Positions 35,634 through 44,681 of a DNA stretch of 64,000 bases are shown here, in pieces; the first letter of the stretch is position 1; each line of letters begins with the position of its first letter. The notes under the pieces were generated by a model, which saw nothing but the letters and a program-made list of their open reading frames with translations, was not told the DNA's origin and did not search any database. This DNA is from Flavobacteriaceae bacterium UBA2540 (GTDB lineage Bacteria; Bacteroidota; Bacteroidia; Flavobacteriales; Flavobacteriaceae). Both the position numbers and the translations under genes were made by a program. The stretch lies in contig DDMS01000033.1 of the NCBI GenBank assembly GCA_002340765.1, positions 30,093 through 94,092 on the forward strand, written 5' to 3'.

Positions 35634-38129
35634 ATGAAAAAAATCACGATTTTCTTTTCGCTTTTTTCAATAATAAGTATTGCTCAAAAAGTGGACTTAT
35701 CTTATTATTTACCCAATGAAATTTATAACTCAGCCATTCCAACTCCCAAAGAAATTATAGGTCATGAAGTGGGAGAATGGCATGTGACACATGATAAATT
35801 GGTTGAATATATGAAAGCTTTAGCAGCAACTTCTGATAGAATTTCTTTTGAAAATCGTGGTGAAACTTATGAAGGAAGATCTCTCATTTTATTAACAATT
35901 ACATCTCCAGAAAATCACAAAAACCTCTCAAAGATCAAACAAGCTCATATTACTGCTACAAATGATGCAACTATTGATATTTCAAATCATCCAATTGTGG
36001 TAAATCAAGGATTTTCGATTCATGGAAACGAGCCAAGTGGTTCGAATGCAGCATTGGCTATAGCTTATTATTTAGCGGCTTCTGATACTGAAGAAACAAA
36101 AGAATTATTAAAAAATACCATCATTTTATTTGATCCTTCATTCAATCCAGATGGATTACAACGTTTTTCATATTGGGCAAATACCAATAAAAATAAAAAT
36201 ATCAATCCAGATCCAAATGATAGAGAATATCATGAGGTTTGGCCAGGTGGAAGAACCAATCATTATCAATTTGATATGAATCGAGATTGGTTGACTGTGC
36301 AATTGCCAGAAAGCAACGTTCGTTTAAAAACTTTTCATGATTGGTTGCCAAATATTTTAACGGATCATCATGAAATGGGAAGCAATGCTAGTTTCTTTTT
36401 TCAACCCGGAATTCCCTCAAGAACACATCCAATGACTCCACAAATCAACCAAGATTTGACCAGAGAAATTGGAACATATCATGCGAAAGCATTTGATAAA
36501 TTGGGTTCTTTGTATTATTCAGAAGAAAGTTTTGATGATTTTTATTATGGAAAAGGTTCCACGTTTCCTGATATCAATGGAAGTATTGGAATTTTATTTG
36601 AACAGGCAAGTTCAAGAGGTCATGCTCAAGAAACTGAAAATGGAATTTTGACGTTTTCATTTACCATTCGCAATCAAATAACAGCGGCATTTTCTACATT
36701 AGAAGCTGCTAAAAATATGCGTACAAAAATTTTACAATATCAGCAAGATTTTTATAGTGAAGCCAGAAATTCTTTTGAGAAAAAAGCCATTGTTTTTGGT
36801 GATGAAAAAGATGCTGCAAAAGTATTTCATTTGGCTGAAGTACTTAAAAAACAGCAAGTTAAAATCTATGAAGTGAGTTCAGATTTTACACAAAATGGAA
36901 AGAATTTTAAAAAAGGATTTAGTTATGTAGTGCCAATGAATCAAAAAAATCATCGTTTAGTAAAAGCAATGTTTAGTGCACAAACCACCTTTAAGGATAG
37001 TTTGTTTTATGACATTTCTGCATGGACTTTCAATCATGCATTTGGAGTAGATTTTGCAAAAAATATAACACTTTCGAGAGTTGGAAATGAAATTAAAACC
37101 TTAAAAATGGCAGATGGAAAAGTGACTTCTCAGAGTGATTATGGGTATTTGATGCCTTGGAATGAATTTTATGCTCCCAAAGCCTTAAATACTATTTTGA
37201 AAAATAATTTACATGCAAAAGTTGCACTGAAAAACTTCAATAATGGTGGAATTTCTTATGATTACGGAACTATTTTTATTCCGGTTCAAAACCAATCGTT
37301 GAATGTTAGTGAATTGTTTGAATTTTTACAAAAAATATCACAAGAAAGTCATTTAACAATTGTTCCAGTAACTACAGGTTTGAACGAAGGAATTGATTTA
37401 GGAAGTGATGATTTTGCAGCATTAAAATCACCAAAAGTAGCCATGTTAGTTGGCGAAGGCATTGCAGGAAATGATTCTGGTGAAATTTGGCATTTATTTG
37501 ATCAAAGATTTGATATGCAATTGACACGCATAGATATAAGTTATTTTGGACGAATTGATATTAATAAATATTCGCATATTATCATACCAAGTAGTAGAAA
37601 TTTAGGTAAAGATAATGAGGAAAAATTAAAAACTTGGGTTACAAATGGAGGTGTCATTATTGGTTATAATAACACCGCAAAATGGCTGGCAAGTGAAAAA
37701 TTTATCGGACTTGAATTTGATATTCCCAAAAAGGATACTATCAAAAATATTTCATTTGAAAATCGTTCCTTAAAATCAGGAGCACAAGTAATTAGAGGCG
37801 CAATTTTTGAAGCAAAAATTGATCGTTCTCATCCAATAAATTTTGGATACAAAAATGATAAAATTGCATTGTTTAGAAATTCAACTTTATTTATAAGACC
37901 TGATAATATCAGTTACAACAATCCAATACAATATACTTCCGCACCTTTATTAAGTGGTTATATCTCTAAAGAAAATGCAAAAGTTATTCCGAATAAGATT
38001 CCGTTTAAAGTTCAGAAGTTAGGAAAAGGAAAAGTTGTTGTTTTTACTGACAACACAAATTTTAGGGCTTTTTGGTTCGGGACAAATAAATTATTGATGA
38101 ACGCTGTTTTTTTTGCTAACCAAATGTAA
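35634..38129 (+). CDS. M14 zinc carboxypeptidase with C-terminal GATase-like domain (paralogue 1)
   Basis: Secreted peptidase of 831 residues with a signal peptide (KKITIFFSLFSIISIAQ). The upstream in-frame TTG at 35610 is rejected in favour of ATG at 35634. The zinc site is SIHGNEPSG (His, Glu) and TDHHEMG (His), and the catalytic Glu sits in ILFEQAS. After about residue 600 comes a segment (VAMLVGEGIAGNDSGEIW ... VTNGGVIIGY) that resembles a class I glutamine-amidotransferase-like fold, seen in other Bacteroidota M14 peptidases. It probably digests peptides outside the cell or in the periplasm. A paralogue lies at 53 kb. Confidence 0.87.
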   Translation: MKKITIFFSLFSIISIAQKVDLSYYLPNEIYNSAIPTPKEIIGHEVGEWHVTHDKLVEYMKALAATSDRISFENRGETYEGRSLILLTITSPENHKNLSKIKQAHITATNDATIDISNHPIVVNQGFSIHGNEPSGSNAALAIAYYLAASDTEETKELLKNTIILFDPSFNPDGLQRFSYWANTNKNKNINPDPNDREYHEVWPGGRTNHYQFDMNRDWLTVQLPESNVRLKTFHDWLPNILTDHHEMGSNASFFFQPGIPSRTHPMTPQINQDLTREIGTYHAKAFDKLGSLYYSEESFDDFYYGKGSTFPDINGSIGILFEQASSRGHAQETENGILTFSFTIRNQITAAFSTLEAAKNMRTKILQYQQDFYSEARNSFEKKAIVFGDEKDAAKVFHLAEVLKKQQVKIYEVSSDFTQNGKNFKKGFSYVVPMNQKNHRLVKAMFSAQTTFKDSLFYDISAWTFNHAFGVDFAKNITLSRVGNEIKTLKMADGKVTSQSDYGYLMPWNEFYAPKALNTILKNNLHAKVALKNFNNGGISYDYGTIFIPVQNQSLNVSELFEFLQKISQESHLTIVPVTTGLNEGIDLGSDDFAALKSPKVAMLVGEGIAGNDSGEIWHLFDQRFDMQLTRIDISYFGRIDINKYSHIIIPSSRNLGKDNEEKLKTWVTNGGVIIGYNNTAKWLASEKFIGLEFDIPKKDTIKNISFENRSLKSGAQVIRGAIFEAKIDRSHPINFGYKNDKIALFRNSTLFIRPDNISYNNPIQYTSAPLLSGYISKENAKVIPNKIPFKVQKLGKGKVVVFTDNTNFRAFWFGTNKLLMNAVFFANQM

Positions 38130-38242
38130 ACTGGTTTTTGGTTATAGATTTTTGGCTTTTAATTTAGATTTTAATTTCAATATTTATCAACATAACATTT
38201 TAAGAAATGAATCGTTTAAATCATACAACTAACTAATAAAAA

Positions 38243-38401
38243 ATGAGTATTCTAAGGGTATTATTAGCGATTTTTTTTCCTCCTTTGGCAGTGATTGACA
38301 AAGGTTGTGGTTCTTTTACCATTATTTTTATTCTAACACTTTGTGGTTGGATTCCTGGAGTTATTGGAGCATTGATTATTTTAAATAAATCAAAAAATTA
38401 G
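38243..38401 (+). CDS. small YqaE/Pmp3-family membrane protein
   Basis: A 52-residue protein with two hydrophobic helices. The FFPPLAVIDKGCG core and the ILTLCGWIPGVIGAL second helix match the YqaE/Pmp3 (UPF0057) stress-linked membrane protein family. Typical family members have the same length. It lies in the 290-base gap between the M14 gene and the convergent CsaA gene, and has no obvious operon partners. Confidence 0.88.
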   Translation: MSILRVLLAIFFPPLAVIDKGCGSFTIIFILTLCGWIPGVIGALIILNKSKN

Positions 38402-38418
38402 GAATATATTTTAGTATT

Positions 38419-38757
38419 TTATCTAATTTGCTCTCCATTTTTAGATGGATTACTCGATTTTAACAATACAATATTTCCTTCATTGTTATAAACGCCTAAA
38501 ACCAATACTTCACTGACAAAATTGGCAATTTGTCTCGGTTTGAAATTCACAATGGCCATTACTTGTCTGTTTAGTAAATCACTTTTTGTATATAAATTAG
38601 TGATTTGCGCGCTTGATTTTTTAATGCCTAATTCACCAAAATCAAGCGTGAGTTGATAAGCAGGTTTTTTAGCTTTTAGAAAATCGTTGACTTCGATAAT
38701 TGTTCCAATTCGGAAATCAACTTTTGAGAAATCATCAAATGAAATAATCTCTTTCAT
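38419..38757 (-). CDS. csaA: tRNA-binding domain protein CsaA
   Basis: Cytosolic protein of 112 residues with one OB-fold tRNA-binding domain: FSKVDFRIGTIIEV at the start, QITNLYTKSDLLNRQVMAIVNF, and VLVLGVYNNEGNIVLL near the end. It matches the CsaA chaperone/tRNA-binding family (also like the MetRS C-terminal domain). The stop is 17 bp from the converging YqaE gene; the Mpo1-like gene is 2 bp upstream, so the two share a transcript. Confidence 0.92.
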   Translation of the reverse strand: MKEIISFDDFSKVDFRIGTIIEVNDFLKAKKPAYQLTLDFGELGIKKSSAQITNLYTKSDLLNRQVMAIVNFKPRQIANFVSEVLVLGVYNNEGNIVLLKSSNPSKNGEQIR

Positions 38758-38759
38758 AA

Positions 38760-39224
38760 TTATTTTTTATTACCCACCTTTTGAATTACCCACAAAGGAC
38801 CTATCAATAAAAATTGCAAGTCTTTCAAAAAAGACGGTTTTGCGCCCTCTACTTTATGTCCGTAAAATTGTCCAATCCAAGCCAAAATAAAGATGGTTAA
38901 TGATACATAAAAAATAGAAAAGTGATTTCCAATCCAGAAATTGATAACAACACTTAGTAGAATTACAAATAACATTTTTACAAAATACCAAAATCCTAAA
39001 CGCAGGTAAAAAATTGAGATCAGCAAACCAACCACAATTGCCCAATTTTCTAGTAAAGGATTGTGTAAACCCAATATATTTTCTAAAAAAATAGTGGGAA
39101 TGCTCATCAACAAGCCAATCACACTAAAAAAAATCAGCGGAACACAAATAAAATGAATCATAATATTAGTAAGGTTTTGATGACTAAGTGCATATTCATC
39201 AAAATATTCTTGCGCAGTTTTCAT
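38760..39224 (-). CDS. Mpo1-like (DUF962) membrane protein
   Basis: Protein of 154 residues with four predicted membrane helices. The N-terminus ALSHQNLTNIMIHFICVPLIFFS keeps the two histidines that mark the family of yeast Mpo1, an iron-dependent dioxygenase acting on 2-hydroxy fatty acids; HKVEGAKPSFLKDL near the end supplies a further conserved His-Lys-x-E-G. In this bacterium the substrate is unknown. It is followed by csaA. Confidence 0.88.
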   Translation of the reverse strand: MKTAQEYFDEYALSHQNLTNIMIHFICVPLIFFSVIGLLMSIPTIFLENILGLHNPLLENWAIVVGLLISIFYLRLGFWYFVKMLFVILLSVVINFWIGNHFSIFYVSLTIFILAWIGQFYGHKVEGAKPSFLKDLQFLLIGPLWVIQKVGNKK

Positions 39225-39320
39225 AAACGTTGTTTCAAAATATAAAGATAGGATTTTATTGGGATTTTTTGTGATGGAAATTTTGTGACGATTATTTTTA
39301 GTTCATGGAATTCGCATTAG

Positions 39321-39385
39321 GGATTGCAGTGGAAATCTTTTTTTTATGCATTTTTCGGCAGCAAAAAAGATTGGAACGAAAAGCC
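39321..39385. repeat. imperfect palindromic intergenic element
   Basis: Two arms, GGATTGCAGTGGAAATC and GATTGGAACGAAAAGCC, flank a T-run and an A-run that pair (ATCTTTTTT/AAAAAAGAT, 19-nt loop). The paired 'A/G-GATTG-A-GTGGAA-ATC ... GATTGGAA-GAAAAGCC' architecture is familiar from intergenic repeats in Flavobacteriaceae genomes. It separates the rimK-associated operon from the Mpo1 gene on the minus strand and could double as a terminator. Confidence 0.5.
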
Positions 39386-39431
39386 AGTATAACACCCAAA
39401 AAACAAAATAAATCCTTGGTTTTATGATTCA

Positions 39432-40403
39432 TTATTCAGAAAGTTCTTCGTCTAAAATATCGTTACTCATATGAAACAAAGCATCGCCTTTGTTGACAAT
39501 TGGTGTTTTATTGATGCAAAAAACGTATCCATCAAAAGGTGCAAAAACTTTTTTCTTAAAATTACCAAAAGGATCAAGAATGTGACCTAAAACCTGTTTT
39601 TTAGTTACAAAATTACCATTTTCAATCAAAATTTTAAACATTCCTGAATAGGAAGCTCTTAGCCATTTCGTTTTTTTTACAAATATTGGTTCATTAATGA
39701 TATCAGGAATTCCTTCATTCATTTCAAGATGAATTAGGATATTTTTGACACCTCTAACTCCGTGAGAAATAATCACTGGATCAAAGTTTTTAGATTTTCC
39801 ACCTTCAAACAAAAGAATTGATTTGTTCATTTTATTTAGAGTTTCGCGCAAAGATTTTGGAATATAATTTGAATGAATGATAAAAGGAGGATTAAAAATA
39901 TGCGCTAAATTCATGGTTTCTTTTTCGGCATCATTACAACGAATTTGAGCCACGTTGTCTTTTTCTCCACCACCAGTATGAAAATCAATGACATAATCTA
40001 CAAGAGGCGCTATGTTTTCAATGAATTGATAAGCAAACTGACTTGCCAAAGAACCACTTGGAGAGCCCGGAAAAACTCTATTTAAATCTCTTCCATCAGG
40101 AAATTCTCGAGTTTGAATGAGATATCCAAAAATATTAAAAACAGGAATACAAATGATGATTCCTTTTTTTGGTTTGTTGATTTTTTGAGCGATAATTTCT
40201 CTAATAATTCCAACTCCATTTACTTCATCTCCATGTAAACCTGCTAATAATAAGACTACAGGACCACTTTTTTTTGCGCGTTCGACAATCAATGGAACTT
40301 TAACTGTGGTTCTTGTATGGAGTTTGGCAACTTCTAAATCTACAACTGTACTTGTGCCTTTTAGAATTTCTTTACCTAATAAAATGAATGGTTTACTCGA
40401 CAT
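39432..40403 (-). CDS. succinylglutamate desuccinylase / aspartoacylase family protein
   Basis: Zinc-dependent hydrolase fold (AstE/AspA, M14-like) of 323 residues. The zinc motif is [14 protein letters not shown] (His, Glu), [13 protein letters not shown] is the conserved DxNRxFPG-type loop, and a third ligand is in VIDFHTGG. The family removes acyl groups from amino acids or, as in deglutamylases, side-chain residues. The C-terminal domain ends in a barrel-like sandwich ([21 protein letters not shown]). It overlaps the rimK gene by 11 bp, so it is part of that operon. Confidence 0.85.
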   Translation of the reverse strand: MSSKPFILLGKEILKGTSTVVDLEVAKLHTRTTVKVPLIVERAKKSGPVVLLLAGLHGDEVNGVGIIREIIAQKINKPKKGIIICIPVFNIFGYLIQTREFPDGRDLNRVFPGSPSGSLASQFAYQFIENIAPLVDYVIDFHTGGGEKDNVAQIRCNDAEKETMNLAHIFNPPFIIHSNYIPKSLRETLNKMNKSILLFEGGKSKNFDPVIISHGVRGVKNILIHLEMNEGIPDIINEPIFVKKTKWLRASYSGMFKILIENGNFVTKKQVLGHILDPFGNFKKKVFAPFDGYVFCINKTPIVNKGDALFHMSNDILDEELSE

Positions 40404-41268
40404 GAATTTCTAAAAATCTGATAATCTCTTTAGCAATATTTTTTCCTGTAACTCTCTCAATTCCTTCTAGTCCTGGGGATGAATTTACCTCTAAAACCAG
40501 AGGTCCTTTTAATGATTGAACCATATCAACACCTGCGACACCAAGACCCATAGCTTTTGTGGCCTTTAGCGCTGTTTTTTCTTCATCGTCAGTTAATTCA
40601 ATTACAGTTGCATTGCCACCTCTGTGAAGATTAGATCGGAATTCCCCTTCTTTTCCTTGTCTTTTCATAGCGCCAACAACTTTGCCGTCAATAACAAAAG
40701 CTCTGATATCTGCGCCTGCAGCTTCTTTCACAAATTCTTGAGCAATTACCCTTGCTCCAAGCCCATTAAATGCCTCTAAAACTGAGGTTGCTGCATTGGT
40801 TGTCTCAGCTAAAACCACACCTAAACCTTGAGTTCCTTCTAATAATTTTAAAACTAAAGGTGCGCCACCTAATGATTTTACAACATGTTCTACGTCTTTT
40901 GTATAGTTAGTAAAAACCGTTTTTGGGAGACCAACTCCAGCTCTTGCTAAAATTTGTAAGCTGCTCAATTTATCTCGAGAACGCGTTAATGCTTGGGACG
41001 AAACTGAAGTAAAGACTTTCATCATTTCAAATTGTCTGATTACAGCAGTTCCATAAAAAGTAACTGAAGCTCCAATTCTTGGTATAATTGCATCAACATT
41101 TTCTAAATATTCTCCTTTGTAAAATATCTTTGGAGCTTTTTTTTCAATTTCGATATTACACTTCAAATGATCAACTACGATCACTTCATGTTTCCTTTTT
41201 TCAGCAGCTTCAACCAATCTTCTGGTAGAGTATAGCTTAGGATTTCGAGAAAGTATCACTATTTTCAT
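40393..41268 (-). CDS. rimK: RimK-type ATP-grasp glutamate ligase
   Basis: ATP-grasp enzyme of 291 residues: N-terminal domain ([21 protein letters not shown]), ATP-binding loops ([16 protein letters not shown]), [17 protein letters not shown], and [25 protein letters not shown]. In E. coli RimK adds glutamates to the C-terminus of ribosomal protein S6; the family also makes poly-glutamate and related tails. Its start overlaps the retropepsin-like gene stop by 4 bp. Together with the flanking genes it suggests reversible amino-acid tailing of S6 or another target. Confidence 0.92.
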   Translation of the reverse strand: MKIVILSRNPKLYSTRRLVEAAEKRKHEVIVVDHLKCNIEIEKKAPKIFYKGEYLENVDAIIPRIGASVTFYGTAVIRQFEMMKVFTSVSSQALTRSRDKLSSLQILARAGVGLPKTVFTNYTKDVEHVVKSLGGAPLVLKLLEGTQGLGVVLAETTNAATSVLEAFNGLGARVIAQEFVKEAAGADIRAFVIDGKVVGAMKRQGKEGEFRSNLHRGGNATVIELTDDEEKTALKATKAMGLGVAGVDMVQSLKGPLVLEVNSSPGLEGIERVTGKNIAKEIIRFLEIHVE

Positions 41269-41705
41269 TGGTTTTTTTGTTTTTGTTTGTGAGATACATT
41301 TGTTCTAGAAGTATCAATCAAAAATTGTTTGTTTAAAAATTTTCTACCCAACAGTACCGGAAATTTCATATTTTTACGTTTGCTTAACGTTAAATGTATA
41401 GGATGCGAAGTGTTAAATATAAAAATTTCAGTTTCAATTAAATACCGTTTTTGAGCAATTCCATTGGAACTCTTTACCAATTTTATGGCATAATTTTTTG
41501 TGATATATTCTTTATTATTATAAAATGGATGTTGAGAATCTAAAAGTGTAAACTTAATGAAATTTTCATCTTTTATAGAAACTTCTTTAATGTCAGAACA
41601 ATGAATAGACGAAGTATATGCTCCAGAATCTATTTTTACATCAATATCAAAGAGTAAAAACTCTTTAAAATCGGCTTTGTCAATTCGGCCAATGGTTAAT
41701 TTCAT
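41265..41705 (-). CDS. retropepsin-like protease, RimB / 'RimK/LysX' family
   Basis: Protein of 146 residues. [18 protein letters not shown] holds the D-S-G active-site loop of single-lobed retropepsin-like proteases, and [14 protein letters not shown] is the matching flap-side motif. The family is found next to RimK genes and includes Pseudomonas RimB. The start is set to the ATG at 41703-41705 ([13 protein letters not shown]); the longer upstream extension would run into the oxidoreductase stop and resembles no family sequence. It is the first gene of the rimK operon. Confidence 0.85.
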   Translation of the reverse strand: MKLTIGRIDKADFKEFLLFDIDVKIDSGAYTSSIHCSDIKEVSIKDENFIKFTLLDSQHPFYNNKEYITKNYAIKLVKSSNGIAQKRYLIETEIFIFNTSHPIHLTLSKRKNMKFPVLLGRKFLNKQFLIDTSRTNVSHKQKQKNQ

Positions 41706-41764
41706 GAATGATTTTGAATTGTGGTAAAAGTAGAAATACTTAATTGATTTATTTAAAAAATGTT

Positions 41765-43321
41765 TTACAATTTTGAAATGGCTGCTTCTGCACAACGCTC
41801 ACCATCCATAGCTGCTGAAACAATACCTCCTGCATAACCTCCACCTTCTCCACAAGGAAATAACCCGGTAATTTGAGGATGTTCTAAATCTTGTTTTCTA
41901 GGTATATTTACAGGAGATGAAGTTCTTGATTCTACACCAATAATATTCGCTTCATTCGTATAATATCCGTGCATTTTTTTTCCAAATTCGACAAATCCTT
42001 TTCGCAATCTACTGCCAATTGCAGAGGGTAAAAGTGAATGAAGAGGTGCTGAATTTATTCCAGGTTGATAAGAACAATCATTCAAATCTGTAGAAAGTTT
42101 ACCTATCACAAAATCAACCAGTCTTTGAGCTGGTGCAGTTTGAGTTCTTCCTCCAGCAAAAAATGCAGTTTTTTCAAGGTCTTTTTGATATTCTAAACCT
42201 TTCAAAGCTCCAAATCTTTTATATTTAGTAAGGTCTTCGTCTGCGTTAATTTCAACAACAATTCCTGAATTTGCAAATTTATTATTTCGTTTGCTTGGAG
42301 ACATTCCGTTCATAACAACTTCACCAATTGCAGTGGCTGCAGGAACAATAAATCCTCCTGGACACATACAAAAAGAATAAACTCCTCTATTATTTATTTG
42401 ATTTACCAAAGTATAAGCTGCTGCAGGTAACAATTCATCTCTTTCACTTTTGCAATGATATTGAATTTGGTCAATAATTTCTTGAGGATGTTCAACGCGA
42501 ACGCCCATCGCAAACGACTTTGCTTGAATTGCAATTTCTTTTTTATGAAGCAATTCATAAATATCTCTAGCAGAATGTCCTGTTGCTAAAATAACTGTAT
42601 TTACAGTCATTTCAGATCCATTTTGTAGTTGAATGGCTTTTAGTTGGTTATTTTTAGTTATAAAATTGGTCACTTTTGATTCAAAATAAATTTCTCCTCC
42701 AAATTGTAAAATTGTTTCACGAATATTTTCTACAATTTTCGGCAATTTATTGGTGCCAATGTGTGGATGAGCATCCACTAAAATTTGCTCTGTGGCTCCA
42801 TGAAATACCAAATTTTCAAAAATTCTTCGAACATCACCTCGTTTTAAACTTCTTGTATATAATTTTCCGTCAGAATAGGTACCTGCACCACCTTCACCAA
42901 AACAGTAGTTAGAATTCTCATTTACAATATGTTCTTGATTAATAGCACGAATATCTCTACGTCGTTCTTGCACTTTTTTTCCACGTTCTAAAACTACAGG
43001 TTTGAATCCTAATTCTATACAACGTAAAGCAGCAAACATACCTGCAGGTCCAAAACCAATTATGTGAACTTCTTTTGATTTTGATACATCTTTGTAATCA
43101 AAAGCGTAAGCAGTGTTTTCAGAAATGTCTTCATTCAGATAAACAGCAACTTTGTAATTGAAAAAAATTTCTTTTTTTCTAGCGTCAATAGATTTTCTGA
43201 TAACTTTAACGGCGGATATTTCCTTTTTGTCAATCCCTAAAGCAACTGCTGATTTATACAAAAGAATATCTTCTTTTCGCTCTTCAATAAGATTTATACG
43301 AAGTTGAATTTCTTGAATCAT
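41765..43321 (-). CDS. uncharacterised FAD-dependent dehydrogenase (COG2509 type)
   Basis: Flavoprotein of 518 residues. After an N-terminal domain, the dinucleotide-binding loop is VHIIGFGPAGMFAALRCIELG, followed by VLERGKKVQERRRD. NYCFGEGGAGTYSDGKLYTR, VILATGHSARDIYELL and the C-terminal FAD segment LFPCGEGGGYAGGIVSAAMDG are the hallmarks of the COG2509 family. The physiological substrate and electron acceptor are unknown. It runs on the same strand 60 bp upstream of the protease/rimK operon. Confidence 0.88.
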   Translation of the reverse strand: MIQEIQLRINLIEERKEDILLYKSAVALGIDKKEISAVKVIRKSIDARKKEIFFNYKVAVYLNEDISENTAYAFDYKDVSKSKEVHIIGFGPAGMFAALRCIELGFKPVVLERGKKVQERRRDIRAINQEHIVNENSNYCFGEGGAGTYSDGKLYTRSLKRGDVRRIFENLVFHGATEQILVDAHPHIGTNKLPKIVENIRETILQFGGEIYFESKVTNFITKNNQLKAIQLQNGSEMTVNTVILATGHSARDIYELLHKKEIAIQAKSFAMGVRVEHPQEIIDQIQYHCKSERDELLPAAAYTLVNQINNRGVYSFCMCPGGFIVPAATAIGEVVMNGMSPSKRNNKFANSGIVVEINADEDLTKYKRFGALKGLEYQKDLEKTAFFAGGRTQTAPAQRLVDFVIGKLSTDLNDCSYQPGINSAPLHSLLPSAIGSRLRKGFVEFGKKMHGYYTNEANIIGVESRTSSPVNIPRKQDLEHPQITGLFPCGEGGGYAGGIVSAAMDGERCAEAAISKL

Positions 43322-43495
43322 TCAGAAATAGTTTGGAAATAATAGAATTTTAAAATTTCTGAAATCAATAATTTAGTATTAAAAATATATTTAATATTGC
43401 TGATTTTAAATGTAAATATACTTTTAATTTTTTGATTGTTTTTCATTCTGAAAATTCAATTTTATAAAACTGGCAGAATAAATTTTTTTTAAAAT

Positions 43496-43521
43496 AAAAA
43501 ATCTCGAACAACTAGTTTGAG
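43496..43521 (-). terminator. terminator after the decayed tRNA-Met copy
   Basis: On the minus strand CTCAAAC/GTTCGAG (one G-T wobble, 5-nt loop; 43503-43521) is followed by ATTTTTT. It lies 10 bases after the CCA-side end of the tRNA-like remnant, as expected for a tRNA terminator. Confidence 0.6.
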
Positions 43522-43531
43522 ACTTTCGAAA

Positions 43532-43571
43532 CGAGACCGAAATTTGAATTCGTGACCTAAGGGTATGAATC
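43532..43571 (-). pseudogene. decayed 3' half of a tRNA-Met (CAT) gene
   Basis: On the minus strand, the stretch from GATTCATACCC through the T-arm to GTCTCG matches the anticodon-to-acceptor part of the intact tRNA-Met at 19779 in 36 of 41 aligned positions (four substitutions, one gap; counted by eye). The T-stem change G-C to A-T is compensatory, but the acceptor and 5' half are missing. A weak D-arm-like stretch (TGACTCAATTAGTAGA) lies at about 43622-43637, too far upstream for a normal cloverleaf. The copy is non-functional as read. Confidence 0.7.
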
Positions 43572-43647
43572 GATAATTGATATTTTGTAGGTCAATAAAC
43601 CCATTAAATACTTTGAAATTTTCTACTAATTGAGTCATTTTTCAGAC

Positions 43648-43675
43648 TCGTCCTCACACACTATACTCACGAAAA
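43648..43675 (-). repeat. diverged tandem repeat matching the one beside tRNA-Met
   Basis: On the minus strand, CGTGAG and TGTGAGGA recur with a 13-nt period, matching the 19930-19959 element in 24 of 30 columns with one gap (counted by eye). It lies 5' of the tRNA-Met remnant in this orientation. The shared spacing and flanks argue for common origin, not chance. Confidence 0.6.
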
Positions 43676-43717
43676 AAAATAAGTTAAATATATTTGTTTG
43701 ATAATTAAATGATTGTT

Positions 43718-44611
43718 ATGAATATTTTTAGTTTTGGAGGAGAATTTAATAGTGAATCGGATTGTATTGGGATATTTTAAAGCCGAACACGATAAAATAG
43801 GTTTGAAAAGCAAGTGAGGAAAGACTGACATTTTTTGGATTAAAAGTAGGATAAACTATTAGTGTAAGGGTTGTAAAAGCTCATCACTCTAAAAAAAAAG
43901 AACTATTATGGAAAATTCAAATTTATCTTTTTTGATTTGGTATAAAGTAATGTCTCTTATGAGCGCTACTAAAAAAGTTTTTCCGCAAAAGAAACACAAA
44001 AGTAACTTGGATTAAAGCGATATGAACCCGTTCGGGTAATTATGTTCAAATTGAGAAAAGCAATGGTTAAGAGCAATGAAAAATACACTTTGGAAGGTAT
44101 AATTGAGATGGGTGAAGGCTATTTTCTGTTAAATCTAGTGAAATCGAATAGAAAAAAGGAGTTTGAGGAAGAGGTGCTGTAGGCAAACAAAATGTATCAG
44201 TTATAGAGGAATCCGAACCATTAGAAGACATTAAAACGGGAAAAACTTCTAAGTCGTGCAGGTATTTTAAAGCCAAGGATCTAGAAGATCACACAACAGA
44301 AGGAATTAATGAGACCATCAAAAGTTCAATAGCAGAATCAGGCATTTTTTTTACCAACCAAAGCACTTCATACATCGATATTGTTAGTTTAGTAGAAATC
44401 CATATTTATGTAAAATCAACAAAACAAACCACGAAAGATACTTTACGCTGGGTTCATATTTTCATCAGTAATGCAAAATAAATTTAATCAAAAATTATCA
44501 TAAAATAAAACATAAAAATTTACAACTCTATCTAAACGAGTTTATTTGTAAACTAAATAGGAGGTGGTTTGGTGAAAAAATCTTTGATAAACTATTAATA
44601 AAAAGCATTAT
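43718..44611 (+). mobile_element. decayed IS1595-family (ISXO2-like) transposase
   Basis: Stitched across several frameshifts and stops, this stretch reads as an IS1595 transposase. The start is MNIFSFGGEFNSESDCI at 43718. Then come ENSNLSFLIWYKVMSLMSATKK, LRKAMVKSNEKYTLEGIIEM, GRGAVGKQNVSVI, CRYFKAKDLEDHTTEGI and DTLRWVHIFISNAK. The zinc-ribbon region is degraded. The catalytic aspartates are also lost: the 'EMDEGYF' site reads EMGEGYF and the second Asp of the FTDxSTSY site is N. No terminal inverted repeats could be recognised. The element is clearly dead. Confidence 0.85.
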
Positions 44612-44681
44612 GGAAGTATGGTTAAAAACTTATATATATAAACTAAATTTATTTTAACAACTTTTCTAAATTTAAATTTAG

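Noticed and set aside
41706..41795. 30-residue N-terminal extension of the RimB-like protease
   Set aside because: It runs into the end of the upstream oxidoreductase gene and does not resemble the family; the ATG at 41703-41705 is the better start.
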